DNA from: Marinilabilia salmonicolor JCM 21150
GTDB lineage: Bacteria > Bacteroidota > Bacteroidia > Bacteroidales > Marinilabiliaceae
DNA length: 64,000 bases
Direction: 5' to 3'
NCBI RefSeq assembly: GCF_000259075.1
Contig: NZ_AJKI01000041.1
Span: 1-64,000 of the forward strand
The position numbers and the translations under genes were made by a program. This document shows, in pieces, positions 9,889 through 20,136 of this stretch; position 1 is the stretch's first letter, and the number at the start of each line of letters is the position of its first letter. Under the pieces are notes generated by a model. The model worked only from the letters and a program-made list of their open reading frames with translations. It was not told the DNA's origin and did no database searches.

Positions 9889-12003
9889 ATGGCCAAATTA
9901 ATTTCCATTTTTGTTTTTGTTCTATTATTTTTTAGTGGATGTAATAAATCACAAAATTCCACTTTAAGATCACCTAATAGAAATCTTACTGTTTCTTTTC
10001 AATTAACTAGTGGTGGAATCCCATTTTATCAAGCTTCCTTACATAATGAGCAGGTGATAGCTCCCTCTTTTTTGGGATTTGAGTTTAAGGATATGTCAGT
10101 ATTTCAAAAGGATATGAAAATTATATCTGTTAAACATAGTTCGCATAATAATATATGGGAAACCCAATGGGGTGAAAAGAGAGAAGTTGTTAATCATTAC
10201 AATGAGATGATTGTTTCATTGAAGGAACAAAAAGCACCTAACAGAAAATTGAAAATTTTCTTCCGGGTTTTTAACGAAGGGTTTGCTTTCAGATATGAAT
10301 TCCCTGAACAAGAAAATATGTTGGGAGATGTTGTTATTTTAGATGAGATGACAGAGTTTAATTTAACTGGAGATCATACAACCTGGTGGATTCCCGGGGA
10401 TTGGGAAATCTACGAGCATCATTACAATAAAACAAAAGTTTCAGAAATCGATGCTATATCAAAGCGAAACCATCCTGATCTTGGGCAAACCTATATTCCC
10501 TACAATGCAGTGAACACTCCTGTGACGATGAAAACAAACGGTGGTGTATATCTGAGTATACATGAGGCTGATTTAACTAATTATGCCGGTATGACTTTGA
10601 AGCTTAATGAAAGCAAAGATGGCTTTGTGAGCGAATTGGTTGGTTCGAAACGACTGGGATATAAAGTGAAAAGGAACATGCCCTTTGAAACACCTTGGCG
10701 TGTTGTTCAGGTTTCAGAATCTGCGGGCGGACTTATTGAAGGTTCTGATATTTATATGAATTTGAACGACTCTAACAAAATAGGAGACGTTTCATGGTTC
10801 AAGCCTACGAAATATATGGGTATCTGGTGGGAGATGCACATTGGTAAATCTACGTGGTATATGAATTCCAGGGAAAAAACCGGAAGCAATGATTCGATGG
10901 TAAAACATGGTGCAAGAACTGAAAACGTCAAACAATATATTGATTTTGCATCAGAAAATGGGATTGGTGCACTTCTTATAGAGGGATGGAACACAGGTTG
11001 GAACCACTGGTGCGGGTTTCCTGATCGAGAAGGTGTATTTGATTTTGTTACCCCTTATTCCGATTATGATTTACAGAAGTTGGTTCGCTATGGAAAGCAA
11101 AAAGATGTTGAAATTATGATGCACCATGAAACGTCTGCTGCACCAAGAACCTATGAACAACAACTCGATACCGCTTTTTCACTAATGCAGAGTCTTGATT
11201 TGCATACAGTGAAAACCGGGTACGTAGGAAACATTATTCCTGAGGGTGAATATCATCATGGACAATGGATGGTAAATCATTATCAAAAAGTAATTGAGAC
11301 TGCTGCCAAATACAATGTCGCTGTGAATGCTCATGAGCCAATAAAGGCTACCGGTAAACGTAGAACATATCCAAATATTATTTCACGTGAAGGATTAAGG
11401 GGGCAGGAGTTTAATGCGTGGGCTACTGATGGAGGAAATTTGCCGTCGCATTTACCTACTGTTGCTTTTACAAGGATGTTATCAGGGCCTATAGATTTTA
11501 CTCCTGGGATTTTCAATATTAAACTTAACCCTTACAAGCTCAACAATCAGGTTAATACAACTATTGCGAAACAGTTGGCATTGTATGTAGTGTTATATAG
11601 TCCAATACAAATGGCTGCAGATTTACCCGAAAATTATCAAGATCATGCTGCATTTCAGTTTATTCGTGATGTCGGAATTGATTGGGAACAAACAAAAGTT
11701 ATAGATGGTGAAGTGGGTGAATATGTTGTTATTGCCCGTGAAGAGCGTGACACCGGTGATTGGTTTATAGGAGCCATTACGAACGAAAGTGCCAGGGAAA
11801 TGGAACTTTCTTTCGATTTTCTTCCCGAAGGTGAAACTTTTAAGGCAACTATATACAAAGATGGGATGGGTGCCCATTGGAAAAAAAATCCAACGGATTT
11901 TGCCATTGAAGAAGCAGTGGTTGATTCAGATACTGTATTACCTATAAGACTTGCACCTGGCGGAGGTATTGCAATTAGCGTGTTTAAATATAATCATAAT
12001 TAA
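9889..12003 (+). CDS. GH97 glycoside hydrolase, inverting (SusB-like) type
   Basis: Lipoprotein alpha-glycosidase of 704 aa, lipobox FFSGC. GH97 organisation is clear: N-terminal beta-sandwich (FRVFNEGFAFRYEFP), a TIM barrel from about residue 290 (WFKPTKYMGIWWEMHIG) and a C-terminal sheet domain. Catalytic glutamates of the inverting SusB type are present: E414 in MMHHETS, E483 in VNAHEP and E501 in SREG. The 69-residue spacing between the first two equals that of SusB (E439/E508). This predicts an inverting alpha-glucosidase-like enzyme and contrasts with the retaining GH97 two genes downstream. It sits at the start of a new block after a long leader. Confidence 0.94.
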   Translation: MAKLISIFVFVLLFFSGCNKSQNSTLRSPNRNLTVSFQLTSGGIPFYQASLHNEQVIAPSFLGFEFKDMSVFQKDMKIISVKHSSHNNIWETQWGEKREVVNHYNEMIVSLKEQKAPNRKLKIFFRVFNEGFAFRYEFPEQENMLGDVVILDEMTEFNLTGDHTTWWIPGDWEIYEHHYNKTKVSEIDAISKRNHPDLGQTYIPYNAVNTPVTMKTNGGVYLSIHEADLTNYAGMTLKLNESKDGFVSELVGSKRLGYKVKRNMPFETPWRVVQVSESAGGLIEGSDIYMNLNDSNKIGDVSWFKPTKYMGIWWEMHIGKSTWYMNSREKTGSNDSMVKHGARTENVKQYIDFASENGIGALLIEGWNTGWNHWCGFPDREGVFDFVTPYSDYDLQKLVRYGKQKDVEIMMHHETSAAPRTYEQQLDTAFSLMQSLDLHTVKTGYVGNIIPEGEYHHGQWMVNHYQKVIETAAKYNVAVNAHEPIKATGKRRTYPNIISREGLRGQEFNAWATDGGNLPSHLPTVAFTRMLSGPIDFTPGIFNIKLNPYKLNNQVNTTIAKQLALYVVLYSPIQMAADLPENYQDHAAFQFIRDVGIDWEQTKVIDGEVGEYVVIAREERDTGDWFIGAITNESAREMELSFDFLPEGETFKATIYKDGMGAHWKKNPTDFAIEEAVVDSDTVLPIRLAPGGGIAISVFKYNHN

Positions 12004-12178
12004 GGAAGTTGACTGCAGTTATTATTTCATAAAACAATCTTTGATATTGTTCAGATTATTAAAAATGATTTGTGGGATGAGATAAAATCAGGTATAGATA
12101 GATACGAGGGTGAAAATTGACAGTAAAGGCTTTTTAAAGGTTTTATAAACATTGATCTTAATTTAATTATAATAAAAA

Positions 12179-13849
12179 ATGGGAAAATATTTTATCATAT
12201 TATGTATTTCGTTGTTATCCTTTGCTTGTAGTAATAATGAGAGTTGGTTGACAGATGATCTTGGCAGTCCTGTGACTGAAGAAAAAGGAGAGAAAAAATT
12301 TACCGGATTGAATCCAGAAACCGGATCGTATCCTGGGGGTAGAGGAGGAAACGATTTAATTATTTATACACCTGATTACGGTAAAAGAACAGAAACAAAT
12401 GAATGGGGTGTTGAAGCCATTGTAAAAGATGGAATAATTGTAAGCATAGGTCATAATGATAGTGAAATACCCCAAAATGGATTTGTAATATCTGGTAACG
12501 GGGAATCATCAAAGTGGATTAATGATACTCTTAAAATAGGGATGAAAGTGGAACTTAAAAATGAGTTTCTTCACTATTCATATTCGGAAAATGCAGATGT
12601 CAGAAGAGCAAGAATTTTTTATAGAATGGGTTTGAAGAGAATTAAGGAAAAAAACATTGATTTTATTGGGAGTGATGATATTAAACGGGTGAACCAACAA
12701 TTAGGGAAAAGTTATTCTGAACTTATAAGGAATAAGAAGAAAAATGCGCCTAAGAAAATTAGAAAGGCTGGTTCTTTATTATCAAACATAGCTGTTGATT
12801 TTTACTATAGAACTTTTAGTTATTCGGGAAAGGATGAATTTAGAGGAGTATGGATTAGAATTTCTGACAAGACTCCTGAAGGACTCAGAGCTACTGTGGA
12901 AAGCATTGCAGAGGCCGGTTTTAATGCCATCTTACCTGAGACAATATATAATGGTTATGCGATATATCCGAATCATTCTCTTCTACATCAAATGCCTCAG
13001 TTTCATGGGTGGGATCCAATGAAAATTTTGGTGGAAGAATGTGAAAAATACAATATCCAGTTAATCCCGTGGGCCGAGATGTTTTTTGTTGGTAGGGATG
13101 ATTCCCCTGTCGTTAAAGAAAAATCAGATTGGCTTGCTGAATTTCGAAATGGGAAGAAACATGCTACTCTTGAACCTGCATTTTGCTATCTATGTCCCGC
13201 TCGGCCTGAAGTGCATGATTTTTTATTAGGAGTATTAAAGGACGTAGCAGGTAAGTATGAAATTGATGGAATACAATTAGATTATATAAGGTATTCTTTG
13301 AGTATACCCTGGGATAAGGGAATGTGTTATTGTGAATATTGTCAAAGTGAAGTAAAAAAGAAGTATGGATTCGATATTTTGAAAATTACGCCTGATGACG
13401 CGGAATGGTCAACATGGAATGATTATAGAGCCAATAATATTACCTCTTTCGTAACTCAGGTTAATGAACTTTTTAATTCTGAGTTCCCCGATCTTCCCAT
13501 TTCTACCGATGTGTTTCCTGATAAGGAGCAAAGCAAAATTCAAAAAATGCAGGATTGGAGTAGCTGGGTACAAAAAGGGATGATTGATGAATTGTTTATA
13601 ATGAACTATCACCTTGATAATAATGCAATGCGTCAGGCTACCCTGGATATGTTGGATGAGCTTCAAGGTACAAGTGTAAAACCGATTGTTGGTTTAGGAC
13701 CTTTTATGGGCTATAAGCCACATGTTTTACTGGAACAGATTGAAATATCAAGAGAGGAAAAGACTGGTGGGGTATGTCTTTTTTCATGGCATTCTTTATC
13801 AGAGAAGGATATTCATGCTTTGAAGAAGGGAGCTTTTTTTAAACAATAA
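12179..13849 (+). CDS. GHL10-type (DUF187, YngK-like) glycosyl-hydrolase-like lipoprotein
   Basis: Probable glycoside hydrolase of the GHL10 group, 556 aa, lipidated at about Cys17 (LLSFAC). The first ~200 residues form a poorly recognisable accessory domain. The TIM-barrel part starts near residue 220 (DEFRGVWIRISDKTPEGL) with AEAGFNAILPETIYNGYAIYP and the hallmark GIQLDYIRYS followed by a CxxC pair (CYCEYCQSE). The end (GGVCLFSWHSL) closes the barrel. Related proteins cleave peptidoglycan or other amino-sugar glycans, but the substrate here is unknown. It lies between the two GH97 genes. Confidence 0.85.
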   Translation: MGKYFIILCISLLSFACSNNESWLTDDLGSPVTEEKGEKKFTGLNPETGSYPGGRGGNDLIIYTPDYGKRTETNEWGVEAIVKDGIIVSIGHNDSEIPQNGFVISGNGESSKWINDTLKIGMKVELKNEFLHYSYSENADVRRARIFYRMGLKRIKEKNIDFIGSDDIKRVNQQLGKSYSELIRNKKKNAPKKIRKAGSLLSNIAVDFYYRTFSYSGKDEFRGVWIRISDKTPEGLRATVESIAEAGFNAILPETIYNGYAIYPNHSLLHQMPQFHGWDPMKILVEECEKYNIQLIPWAEMFFVGRDDSPVVKEKSDWLAEFRNGKKHATLEPAFCYLCPARPEVHDFLLGVLKDVAGKYEIDGIQLDYIRYSLSIPWDKGMCYCEYCQSEVKKKYGFDILKITPDDAEWSTWNDYRANNITSFVTQVNELFNSEFPDLPISTDVFPDKEQSKIQKMQDWSSWVQKGMIDELFIMNYHLDNNAMRQATLDMLDELQGTSVKPIVGLGPFMGYKPHVLLEQIEISREEKTGGVCLFSWHSLSEKDIHALKKGAFFKQ

Positions 13850-13914
13850 TCGCTGAATCGGTTGTTAAATCTGATTTTTAAAGCGATTCAATGGAAATAA
13901 TAAATTTTGTGAAA

Positions 13915-15903
13915 ATGAATAAGACGTTTTTGAGGTTTCTTATTATTATCGGGGCATTGGTTTTTCCTTTTAACTTGGAAGCAAATTCGCCATATGAAGT
14001 AACATCTCCTGATGGTTCCATAAAAGTTAGTGTTAATATTGATGAAGAAATATCATGGATATTGTCGATGAATGGAGGATGTATTGCAGGACCTCAGGCA
14101 GTTGCTTTAGACCTCGGGCAAAATGGTGTTCTTGGGAAAGACCCTGTATTGAGGAAATATTTTGTTGAGTCTGAAAATGAAATTATAAAAACTAATCTTT
14201 ATAGGAAGTATGAAATAATAGATAATTACAATGAACTGCACCTGGAGTTTGAGAATAATTATAAAATTATTTTTCGGGCTTACAATGAAGGTGTGGCTTA
14301 TCGGTTTAAAACTTCCTTTGAAAAGGATATTGTGGTGAATACAGAAAAAGCTCAATTTATTTTCCCTGGAGCAGAAACAGTTTTCGTTCCTTATATTCAC
14401 TATCCTTATGGGCGTTACCAAACCTCCTTTGAGAGTACTTATGATGTTTTAAAAATGTCAGAAATTCAACCAGACTCTTTGATTATATCTCCTTTGATGG
14501 TTAAAACTAAAAACGGACTATCGGTTGTCGTTACTGAGGCCGATCTGGAGGATTATCCAGGAATGTTTTTCAAGGTAAATGAGAAGGCAGATGGTTTTGA
14601 TCCTGAATTTGCAAATTATCCTCTTGAAGAAAAACAGGGAGGACACAATAATTTGCAATCCCGTGTTACTAAAAGAGCTGATTATATAGCTGATACCGAG
14701 GGTGAACGTGTGTTTCCCTGGCGTGTTTTTGCGGTTGCTGAAAGCGATTATGAATTACTGGATAATGATTTAGTATATAAGCTTGCTGCCCCTTCACGAG
14801 TAGAGGATACTTCTTGGATTAAGCCTGGTAAGGTTGCTTGGGATTGGTGGAATGCATGGAACCTTTACGATGTTGATTTCAAGGCGGGCATCAATACAAC
14901 AACCTATAAATATTATGTTGATTTTGCTGCAAGTAAAGGAGTGGAGTATGTTATATTAGATGAAGGATGGTCAGAAAGTACCAATCTACTCAAAACTATT
15001 CCAGAGATTGATCTAAAGGAGATAGTGAATTATGCAAAGGGAAAGGGCGTAGGTATTGTGCTTTGGGCTGGCTGGCTCCCGCTCAGTCGGCAGATGGACG
15101 AAGTCATGGAAAAATATGCCCGCATGGGAATTAAAGGCTATAAGATTGATTTCATGGATCGGGACGACCAAAAAATGGTTAATTTTTATTATCGGGCTGC
15201 TCGTAAGGCTGCCGAAAGTAAGCAATTTGTATTATTTCACGGTTCCTACAAGCCCACCGGATTACAGCGTACTTACCCTAACGTTCTCACATTTGAAGGG
15301 GTTTACGGGCTTGAACAGATGAAAGGGACCGATTATAAAGATATGCCACGTCATGATGTAACCCTTCCTTATATACGGATGCTGGCCGGACCGATGGATT
15401 ATACACCCGGTGCAATGGATAATGCCAATTTTGTTAACTGGAGGTCTATTTATGAAGATCCAATGAGTCAGGGAACACGATGTCATCAGTTGGCTATGTA
15501 CATAGTGTATGATTCTCCATTTTCTATGCTTTGCGATAATCCTTCAGACTATTTGAGAGAACCTGAAAGCATAGATTTTATTGCTTCCGTACCTACAGTG
15601 TTTGATGCTACTGTACCATTAGCTGGTGAGGCAGGCGAATATGTCGCTATTGCACGACGGAAGGAAAGCAATTGGTATGTTGGAGCCATGACTAACTGGA
15701 CAGGTCGTCAAGTAATATTGGATTTCTCATTCCTAGATAAAGATAAAAAATATGAAGCTACAATTTTTGCTGATGGAATTAATGCTAACACAGCAGCGAA
15801 TGATTATGTGAGAAAAGTTATGGTGTTGGACTCCGATACCCGCCTGCCTATTGATATGAAAAATGGAGGAGGTTGGGCCGCCGTAATTAAGGAGATTGAA
15901 TAG
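13915..15903 (+). CDS. GH97 glycoside hydrolase, retaining (alpha-galactosidase-like) type
   Basis: Secreted alpha-glycosidase of 662 aa. ATG 13915 is preferred over 13891 because it puts the hydrophobic signal (ends near LEANS) at the very N-terminus. It shows the same three-domain layout as the upstream GH97. The inverting glutamate in VNAHEP is replaced by glycine in FHGSYKPTG (about residue 443). Instead an Asp (D412) lies in GIKGYKIDFMDRDD, and E461 lies in LTFEGVYG. This is the arrangement of retaining GH97 enzymes such as BtGH97b (nucleophile D415, acid/base E470). Retaining members characterised so far are alpha-galactosidases, so that is the best guess. Confidence 0.94.
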   Translation: MNKTFLRFLIIIGALVFPFNLEANSPYEVTSPDGSIKVSVNIDEEISWILSMNGGCIAGPQAVALDLGQNGVLGKDPVLRKYFVESENEIIKTNLYRKYEIIDNYNELHLEFENNYKIIFRAYNEGVAYRFKTSFEKDIVVNTEKAQFIFPGAETVFVPYIHYPYGRYQTSFESTYDVLKMSEIQPDSLIISPLMVKTKNGLSVVVTEADLEDYPGMFFKVNEKADGFDPEFANYPLEEKQGGHNNLQSRVTKRADYIADTEGERVFPWRVFAVAESDYELLDNDLVYKLAAPSRVEDTSWIKPGKVAWDWWNAWNLYDVDFKAGINTTTYKYYVDFAASKGVEYVILDEGWSESTNLLKTIPEIDLKEIVNYAKGKGVGIVLWAGWLPLSRQMDEVMEKYARMGIKGYKIDFMDRDDQKMVNFYYRAARKAAESKQFVLFHGSYKPTGLQRTYPNVLTFEGVYGLEQMKGTDYKDMPRHDVTLPYIRMLAGPMDYTPGAMDNANFVNWRSIYEDPMSQGTRCHQLAMYIVYDSPFSMLCDNPSDYLREPESIDFIASVPTVFDATVPLAGEAGEYVAIARRKESNWYVGAMTNWTGRQVILDFSFLDKDKKYEATIFADGINANTAANDYVRKVMVLDSDTRLPIDMKNGGGWAAVIKEIE

Positions 15904-16005
15904 AGATTCTTTTTTGTTAAGCATACGCGTTGCAGGAAATAGTTTTAATGGGACGGACGAAAATCACAGATTAGTATGTTATTTCAATATTTAATAAATT
16001 TTATT

Positions 16006-16104
16006 ATGAACTTTTTGTTTGATATGATTCATTTAAAACAAAAAGACCAGTGGAATGTGGTGAAAAATGGGATTGACCAGGTTGTAACTGCAGAGGAACA
16101 ATAA
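16006..16104 (+). CDS. Possible 32-residue ORF or gene remnant
   Basis: A short frame begins at ATG 16006 (MNFLFDMIHLKQKDQWNVV...) and ends with TAA at 16102-16104 in the gap between the GH97 gene and the broken esterase gene. It has no recognisable family and no obvious ribosome-binding signal. It may be a decayed fragment or noise. Confidence 0.2.
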   Translation: MNFLFDMIHLKQKDQWNVVKNGIDQVVTAEEQ

Positions 16105-16167
16105 TAATTATTAATGCTTACATTTTTTTGAATAATGATTGGAAGTAATACAGCCCGTTTTATTGAA

Positions 16168-16844
16168 ATGAAAATGACTGCATTATTTGTAGTTCTTTTC
16201 ATTCTGAGTTCAGGTCTTTTTGCCCAGGAACGTTACTCACGTGCCTCTCTCTGGGATGATGACATAAAGGAGTTTAAAGAAAAGATCAGAAGAATTTTCC
16301 AGAAGAAAGCAGCATTCTTTTTATCGGTAGTTCATCTTTCAGAGGATGGCGATCTTTAAAGGGTGATTTTCCTGAATATAAGGGTTTTAACAGGGCTTTT
16401 GGGGGGTCTCACATGTCCGATCTCATCTATTATTTTGAGGATATAGTTCGACCGTACAACCCATGTCAGATTGTTGTGTACGAGGGCGATAATGATATTG
16501 CTTCCGGCATGTCGCCCGAAGCTTACCTTCAGGATGTTATCACCTTTACCCGTATGGTGGAAATTTTTCTGCCAGGGACAGAACTAGCGTTTGTTTCAAC
16601 AAAGCCCAGTCCTGCCAGGGAGGAATGGACTGACGAATATCAGGAAGCTAATACGCTTGTTCGTGAATTTTGTATGAGCAAACCTCATTTAAAATATATA
16701 GATGTCAGTCAGTTGATGGTTGACAAAAATCAAAATATTAAGAAAGAACTGTTTCTTGGCGATATGCTACACATGAAACCTTCCGGATATCAACTGTGGA
16801 AAGCTGTTGTCAGGCCTTATTTGAGTGAATGCGGAAGAAAATGA
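16168..16844 (+). pseudogene. SGNH/GDSL hydrolase broken by a one-base frameshift
   Basis: Secreted esterase-like gene. ATG 16168 starts a signal peptide (ending near SGLFAQ), and the frame then runs out of register. Reading in the adjacent frame from about 16280 gives KDQKNFPEESSILFIGSSSF, the block I region of SGNH hydrolases, then FGGSHMSDL, YEGDNDIA and DMLHMKPSGYQLW (block V-like) up to the stop at 16844. One missing A in the GAAAAG run at 16279-16284 accounts for the break. Family members remove acetyl or similar esters from glycans. An intact SGNH gene lies downstream (20136-20852), which may have relaxed selection. A sequencing error in the A-run is the alternative. Confidence 0.8.
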
Positions 16845-16872
16845 TGGTTGAATTGTTTTTAATATAATATTT

Positions 16873-18222
16873 ATGAAATTGAAAAATATTCAATTAGTAA
16901 TAATACTAATAGCTTCGGTACTGTTTGTCAAGTGCGGCTCTTCAGATTCTACATCAGCTAATGAGAAGCCGGTTTATATGTGGTTTGATTGTGAAGCTAA
17001 TTATGAGCGATTGAGTTATCCCGACTCTATTAAATATTACCTGGAAAAAGTTAAAGAAGTTGGTGTTACTGATGTTGTTGTAGATGTTAAAGCCATTATG
17101 GGTGAGACATTGTATGATAGTGAGTATGCTCCTTATATGGGGGAGTGGGAAGGCGTTGAAAGAAGCAGGGATTATGATATGTTGGGAATATTTATTGAGG
17201 AAAGTGAAAAGCTGGGCCTTGGTGTGCATGCTTCCATGAATGTTTTTGCCGGAGGACACAATTTCCACAACCGGGGAATTATTTACGAAGATCATCCGGA
17301 GTGGCAGTCGATTAACTATTGGTGCGATTCCATTGTCCCTATTTCAGAAATGAAATGGCATTACAATGGCATGTTAAATCCTGCACTTCCCGATGTTCAG
17401 AAATATCAGCTGAATATTATTGAGGAAGTAGTCAGTAAATATCCGAAACTTGACGGACTGGTCCTTGACAGAGTGAGATATGATGGTATTACCTCGGATT
17501 TCAGTCAGTTTTCGAAAAAAACTTTTGAAGAATATGCTGGTGTAGAAGTAGAAGATTTTCCAGATGACGTACTTTATTGGGTACAGGATGAGAATGGAGA
17601 ATATGAGTGGAAGCGCGGAAAACACTTTAAAAAATGGATTGAATGGCGAACATCTGTGATTTACAACTTTTTTGAAGACGCGCGGGAAGTAACAAAACGA
17701 GCTAATCCGGATATTCATTTTGGAACTTATACCGGTGCGTGGTATCCGGTTTATTATGAATTGGGTGTGAACTGGGCCAGTAAAAAGTATGACCCTTCGA
17801 AAGATTACGATTGGGCAACCGAAAACTACAAGGACTACGGATATGCAGAACTGCTCGATCTTTATATGACCGGTCTGTACTTTTATGAAGTCACCATTGA
17901 AGAAGTTGAAAAACTGAACGAAGTAGCAATGGAGAAACGAGGCGAAGCTGCTATGGGAGAAGGCAAAGATTATTGGTATTCGGTTGAGGGAAGTGCTCAA
18001 TTAGCCAATAAAGTTGTAAAAAATGCTGTTCCTGTAACCGGCAGCCTGTATGTTGAGCAATATGAACAAAATGAAGATCAGTTTAAAGAGGCTGTTAAGA
18101 TGGCTTATTCCACAACCGACGGTCTAATGATTTTTGATATTGTGCATTTAATTAATAAAGATTGGTGGTCGGTACTGGAAGAAGCTGTCTCCGAAGCAAA
18201 AAATAAAAAAAAGACCGACTGA
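16873..18222 (+). CDS. Second GHL10/alpha-amylase-superfamily-like lipoprotein
   Basis: Predicted exported TIM-barrel glycosidase-like protein of 449 aa. The leader ends in VKCGSS, a weak lipobox with Lys before Cys. The barrel begins with VYMWFDCEANYERL and shows VGVTDVVVDVKAIMGE, LGVHASMNVFAGG and the key LDGLVLDRVRYDGI strand, equivalent to LDYIRYS in the other GHL10 protein. FGTYTGAWYPVYYELG and LMIFDIVHL follow. It lacks the N-terminal accessory region of the first GHL10 gene. Substrate and activity are unknown. It is 29 bp after the broken esterase and 75 bp before the transporter. Confidence 0.8.
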   Translation: MKLKNIQLVIILIASVLFVKCGSSDSTSANEKPVYMWFDCEANYERLSYPDSIKYYLEKVKEVGVTDVVVDVKAIMGETLYDSEYAPYMGEWEGVERSRDYDMLGIFIEESEKLGLGVHASMNVFAGGHNFHNRGIIYEDHPEWQSINYWCDSIVPISEMKWHYNGMLNPALPDVQKYQLNIIEEVVSKYPKLDGLVLDRVRYDGITSDFSQFSKKTFEEYAGVEVEDFPDDVLYWVQDENGEYEWKRGKHFKKWIEWRTSVIYNFFEDAREVTKRANPDIHFGTYTGAWYPVYYELGVNWASKKYDPSKDYDWATENYKDYGYAELLDLYMTGLYFYEVTIEEVEKLNEVAMEKRGEAAMGEGKDYWYSVEGSAQLANKVVKNAVPVTGSLYVEQYEQNEDQFKEAVKMAYSTTDGLMIFDIVHLINKDWWSVLEEAVSEAKNKKKTD

Positions 18223-18297
18223 ACTTTTGATTATAGTGAATGCAGTTGAGAGAGATTTTGTTAGTAGAAAATGACATTTTTTAAATAGGAGTTTTTA

Positions 18298-20136
18298 ATG
18301 AACTTATCATTTATCGATATTGGAATTGTTCTGGCCTACGTTGCGCTTACATTATTCATCGGATTTTGGCTTTCGAAGCGGGCATCAAAAGACCTGCAGG
18401 CTTATTTTTTGGGAGGGAATAATATCAAATGGTATTATCTTGGTCTCTCGAATGCTTCAGGAATGTTTGACATATCGGGAACGATGTGGACGGTTACCAT
18501 TGTTTTTGTCTATGGTTTAAAAAGTGCCTGGATACCCTGGTTGTGGCCTGTCTGGAATCAGATATTCGTGATGGTTTTCCTGGCCATTTGGATGCGGCGA
18601 TCGAATACTATGACTGGCGCTCAGTGGATCACCTTCCGTTTTGGTGATGGCAGAGGTGGACGCCTTTCTCATATCATAGTTGTGGTGTTCGCAATTGTCA
18701 GTGTCATTGGTTTCATAGGCTATTTTGTGGAAGGCATTGGCAAATTTGCTACAACATTCTTTACCTGGGATCTTTCTACTACCATATTAGGGCTGCAATT
18801 GACCTCAGAACAGGTTTATGCCTTAATTATTATTGGCATTACAACCCTTTATACTATGAAAGGGGGCATGTACAGTGTTGTTAGTACCGAGGTGCTTCAG
18901 TTTCTCATTATGACGGTAGCCTGTATATCGATAGGTATTATTGCTTACAATAAGGTGACTCCAGAACAACTTACTGCCGTCATCCCTGAAGGATGGACGA
19001 ATTTATGGCCCGATTGGAAACTGAATCTCGACTGGTCAGAAACTTTTCCCGAGTTGAATGATAAAATCGGCGGTGACGGTTATGAAATGTTCGGGTTGTT
19101 GTTGATGATGATGATTCTGAAAGGAATTTTTGCAAGTCTTGCTGGACCGGTTCCTAGTTATGATATGCAGCGAATACTAAGTACCAGAACACCCGCAGAA
19201 GCTGCAAAAATGAGCGGACTCACTTCACTGGCTTTGTTCATTCCACGTTATTTAATGATTGGTGGCTTTGCCATACTTGGGTTGGTTTATCTTAAACCAG
19301 AGCTAATGAAAATGGGAGCTGATATCGATTTTGAAATGGTGCTTCCTTTGGCTATTCGTCAATTTGTGCCTGTCGGAATCAAGGGATTATTGCTGGCTGG
19401 TTTGCTGGCTGCATTTATGGGAACTTTTTCGGCCTTCATCAATGCTGCGCCGGCTTATTTGGTGAACGATCTTTATAAGAAATATCTTAATCCGAATGCT
19501 TCGAACAAGAAACTGGTGCGTTACAGTTATATGTCCAGCCTGGTATTGGTGCTTATCGGTGTTATGTTTGGACTGTTTGCCAGAAATCTTAACAGCCTTA
19601 CTCTCTGGATCACTTCTTCTTTGTATGGTGGTTATGCAGCCGCCAACGTGTTGAAATGGATTTGGTGGCGTTTCAACGGCATGGGGTATTTCTATGGAAT
19701 GCTTGGCGGCCTTGTTGCTTCTATTGTTGTTCCCCCAACAGTGCGGATATTTGTTCCGGGTGCAATTGATATATATATGTATCCGATTATTCTGGCTATA
19801 TCCATGGGCGCATCCATTCTGGGAACGCTTCTTACTAAATCTGAAAACATGGAAACGCTTAAGAAGTTTTACAAGCAAACCAGGCCATGGGGGTTCTGGG
19901 AACCCGTGAAGCGTGAGGTTATTAAAGATGATCCGTTATTTGTTCCGAATAAGGACTTTAAACGTGATGCTTTTAATGTTGTGGTGGGTATTACCTGGCA
20001 GATGTCAATGGTTGTATTGCCACTCTATTTCCTGTCCGGGGAATATACTTCTGCCTGGGTTTCGCTTGGGGTATTTATCGGGACTACCGTATTGTTGAAG
20101 TTTTTCTGGTATGATCATATAAAAAACATTGAATAA
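18298..20136 (+). CDS. Sodium:solute symporter (SSS family)
   Basis: Inner-membrane Na+-coupled importer of 612 aa, the probable uptake route for the sugars or sugar acids released in the periplasm. About 13 hydrophobic helices are visible. The N-terminus (FIDIGIVLAYVALTLFIGFW) and YFLGGNNIKWYYLGLSN are typical of SSS proteins, as are TMKGGMYSVVSTEVLQF and the conserved GLLLAGLLAAFMGTFSAF segment. Its stop TAA shares a base with the next ATG (TAATG at 20134-20138), so translation is probably coupled to the SGNH esterase. Confidence 0.94.
   Translation: MNLSFIDIGIVLAYVALTLFIGFWLSKRASKDLQAYFLGGNNIKWYYLGLSNASGMFDISGTMWTVTIVFVYGLKSAWIPWLWPVWNQIFVMVFLAIWMRRSNTMTGAQWITFRFGDGRGGRLSHIIVVVFAIVSVIGFIGYFVEGIGKFATTFFTWDLSTTILGLQLTSEQVYALIIIGITTLYTMKGGMYSVVSTEVLQFLIMTVACISIGIIAYNKVTPEQLTAVIPEGWTNLWPDWKLNLDWSETFPELNDKIGGDGYEMFGLLLMMMILKGIFASLAGPVPSYDMQRILSTRTPAEAAKMSGLTSLALFIPRYLMIGGFAILGLVYLKPELMKMGADIDFEMVLPLAIRQFVPVGIKGLLLAGLLAAFMGTFSAFINAAPAYLVNDLYKKYLNPNASNKKLVRYSYMSSLVLVLIGVMFGLFARNLNSLTLWITSSLYGGYAAANVLKWIWWRFNGMGYFYGMLGGLVASIVVPPTVRIFVPGAIDIYMYPIILAISMGASILGTLLTKSENMETLKKFYKQTRPWGFWEPVKREVIKDDPLFVPNKDFKRDAFNVVVGITWQMSMVVLPLYFLSGEYTSAWVSLGVFIGTTVLLKFFWYDHIKNIE

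Noticed and set aside
19387-19878. 163-codon antisense frame inside the symporter gene
   Set aside because: It mirrors a clearly coding gene and has low-complexity His/Asn/Lys composition; a shadow frame.
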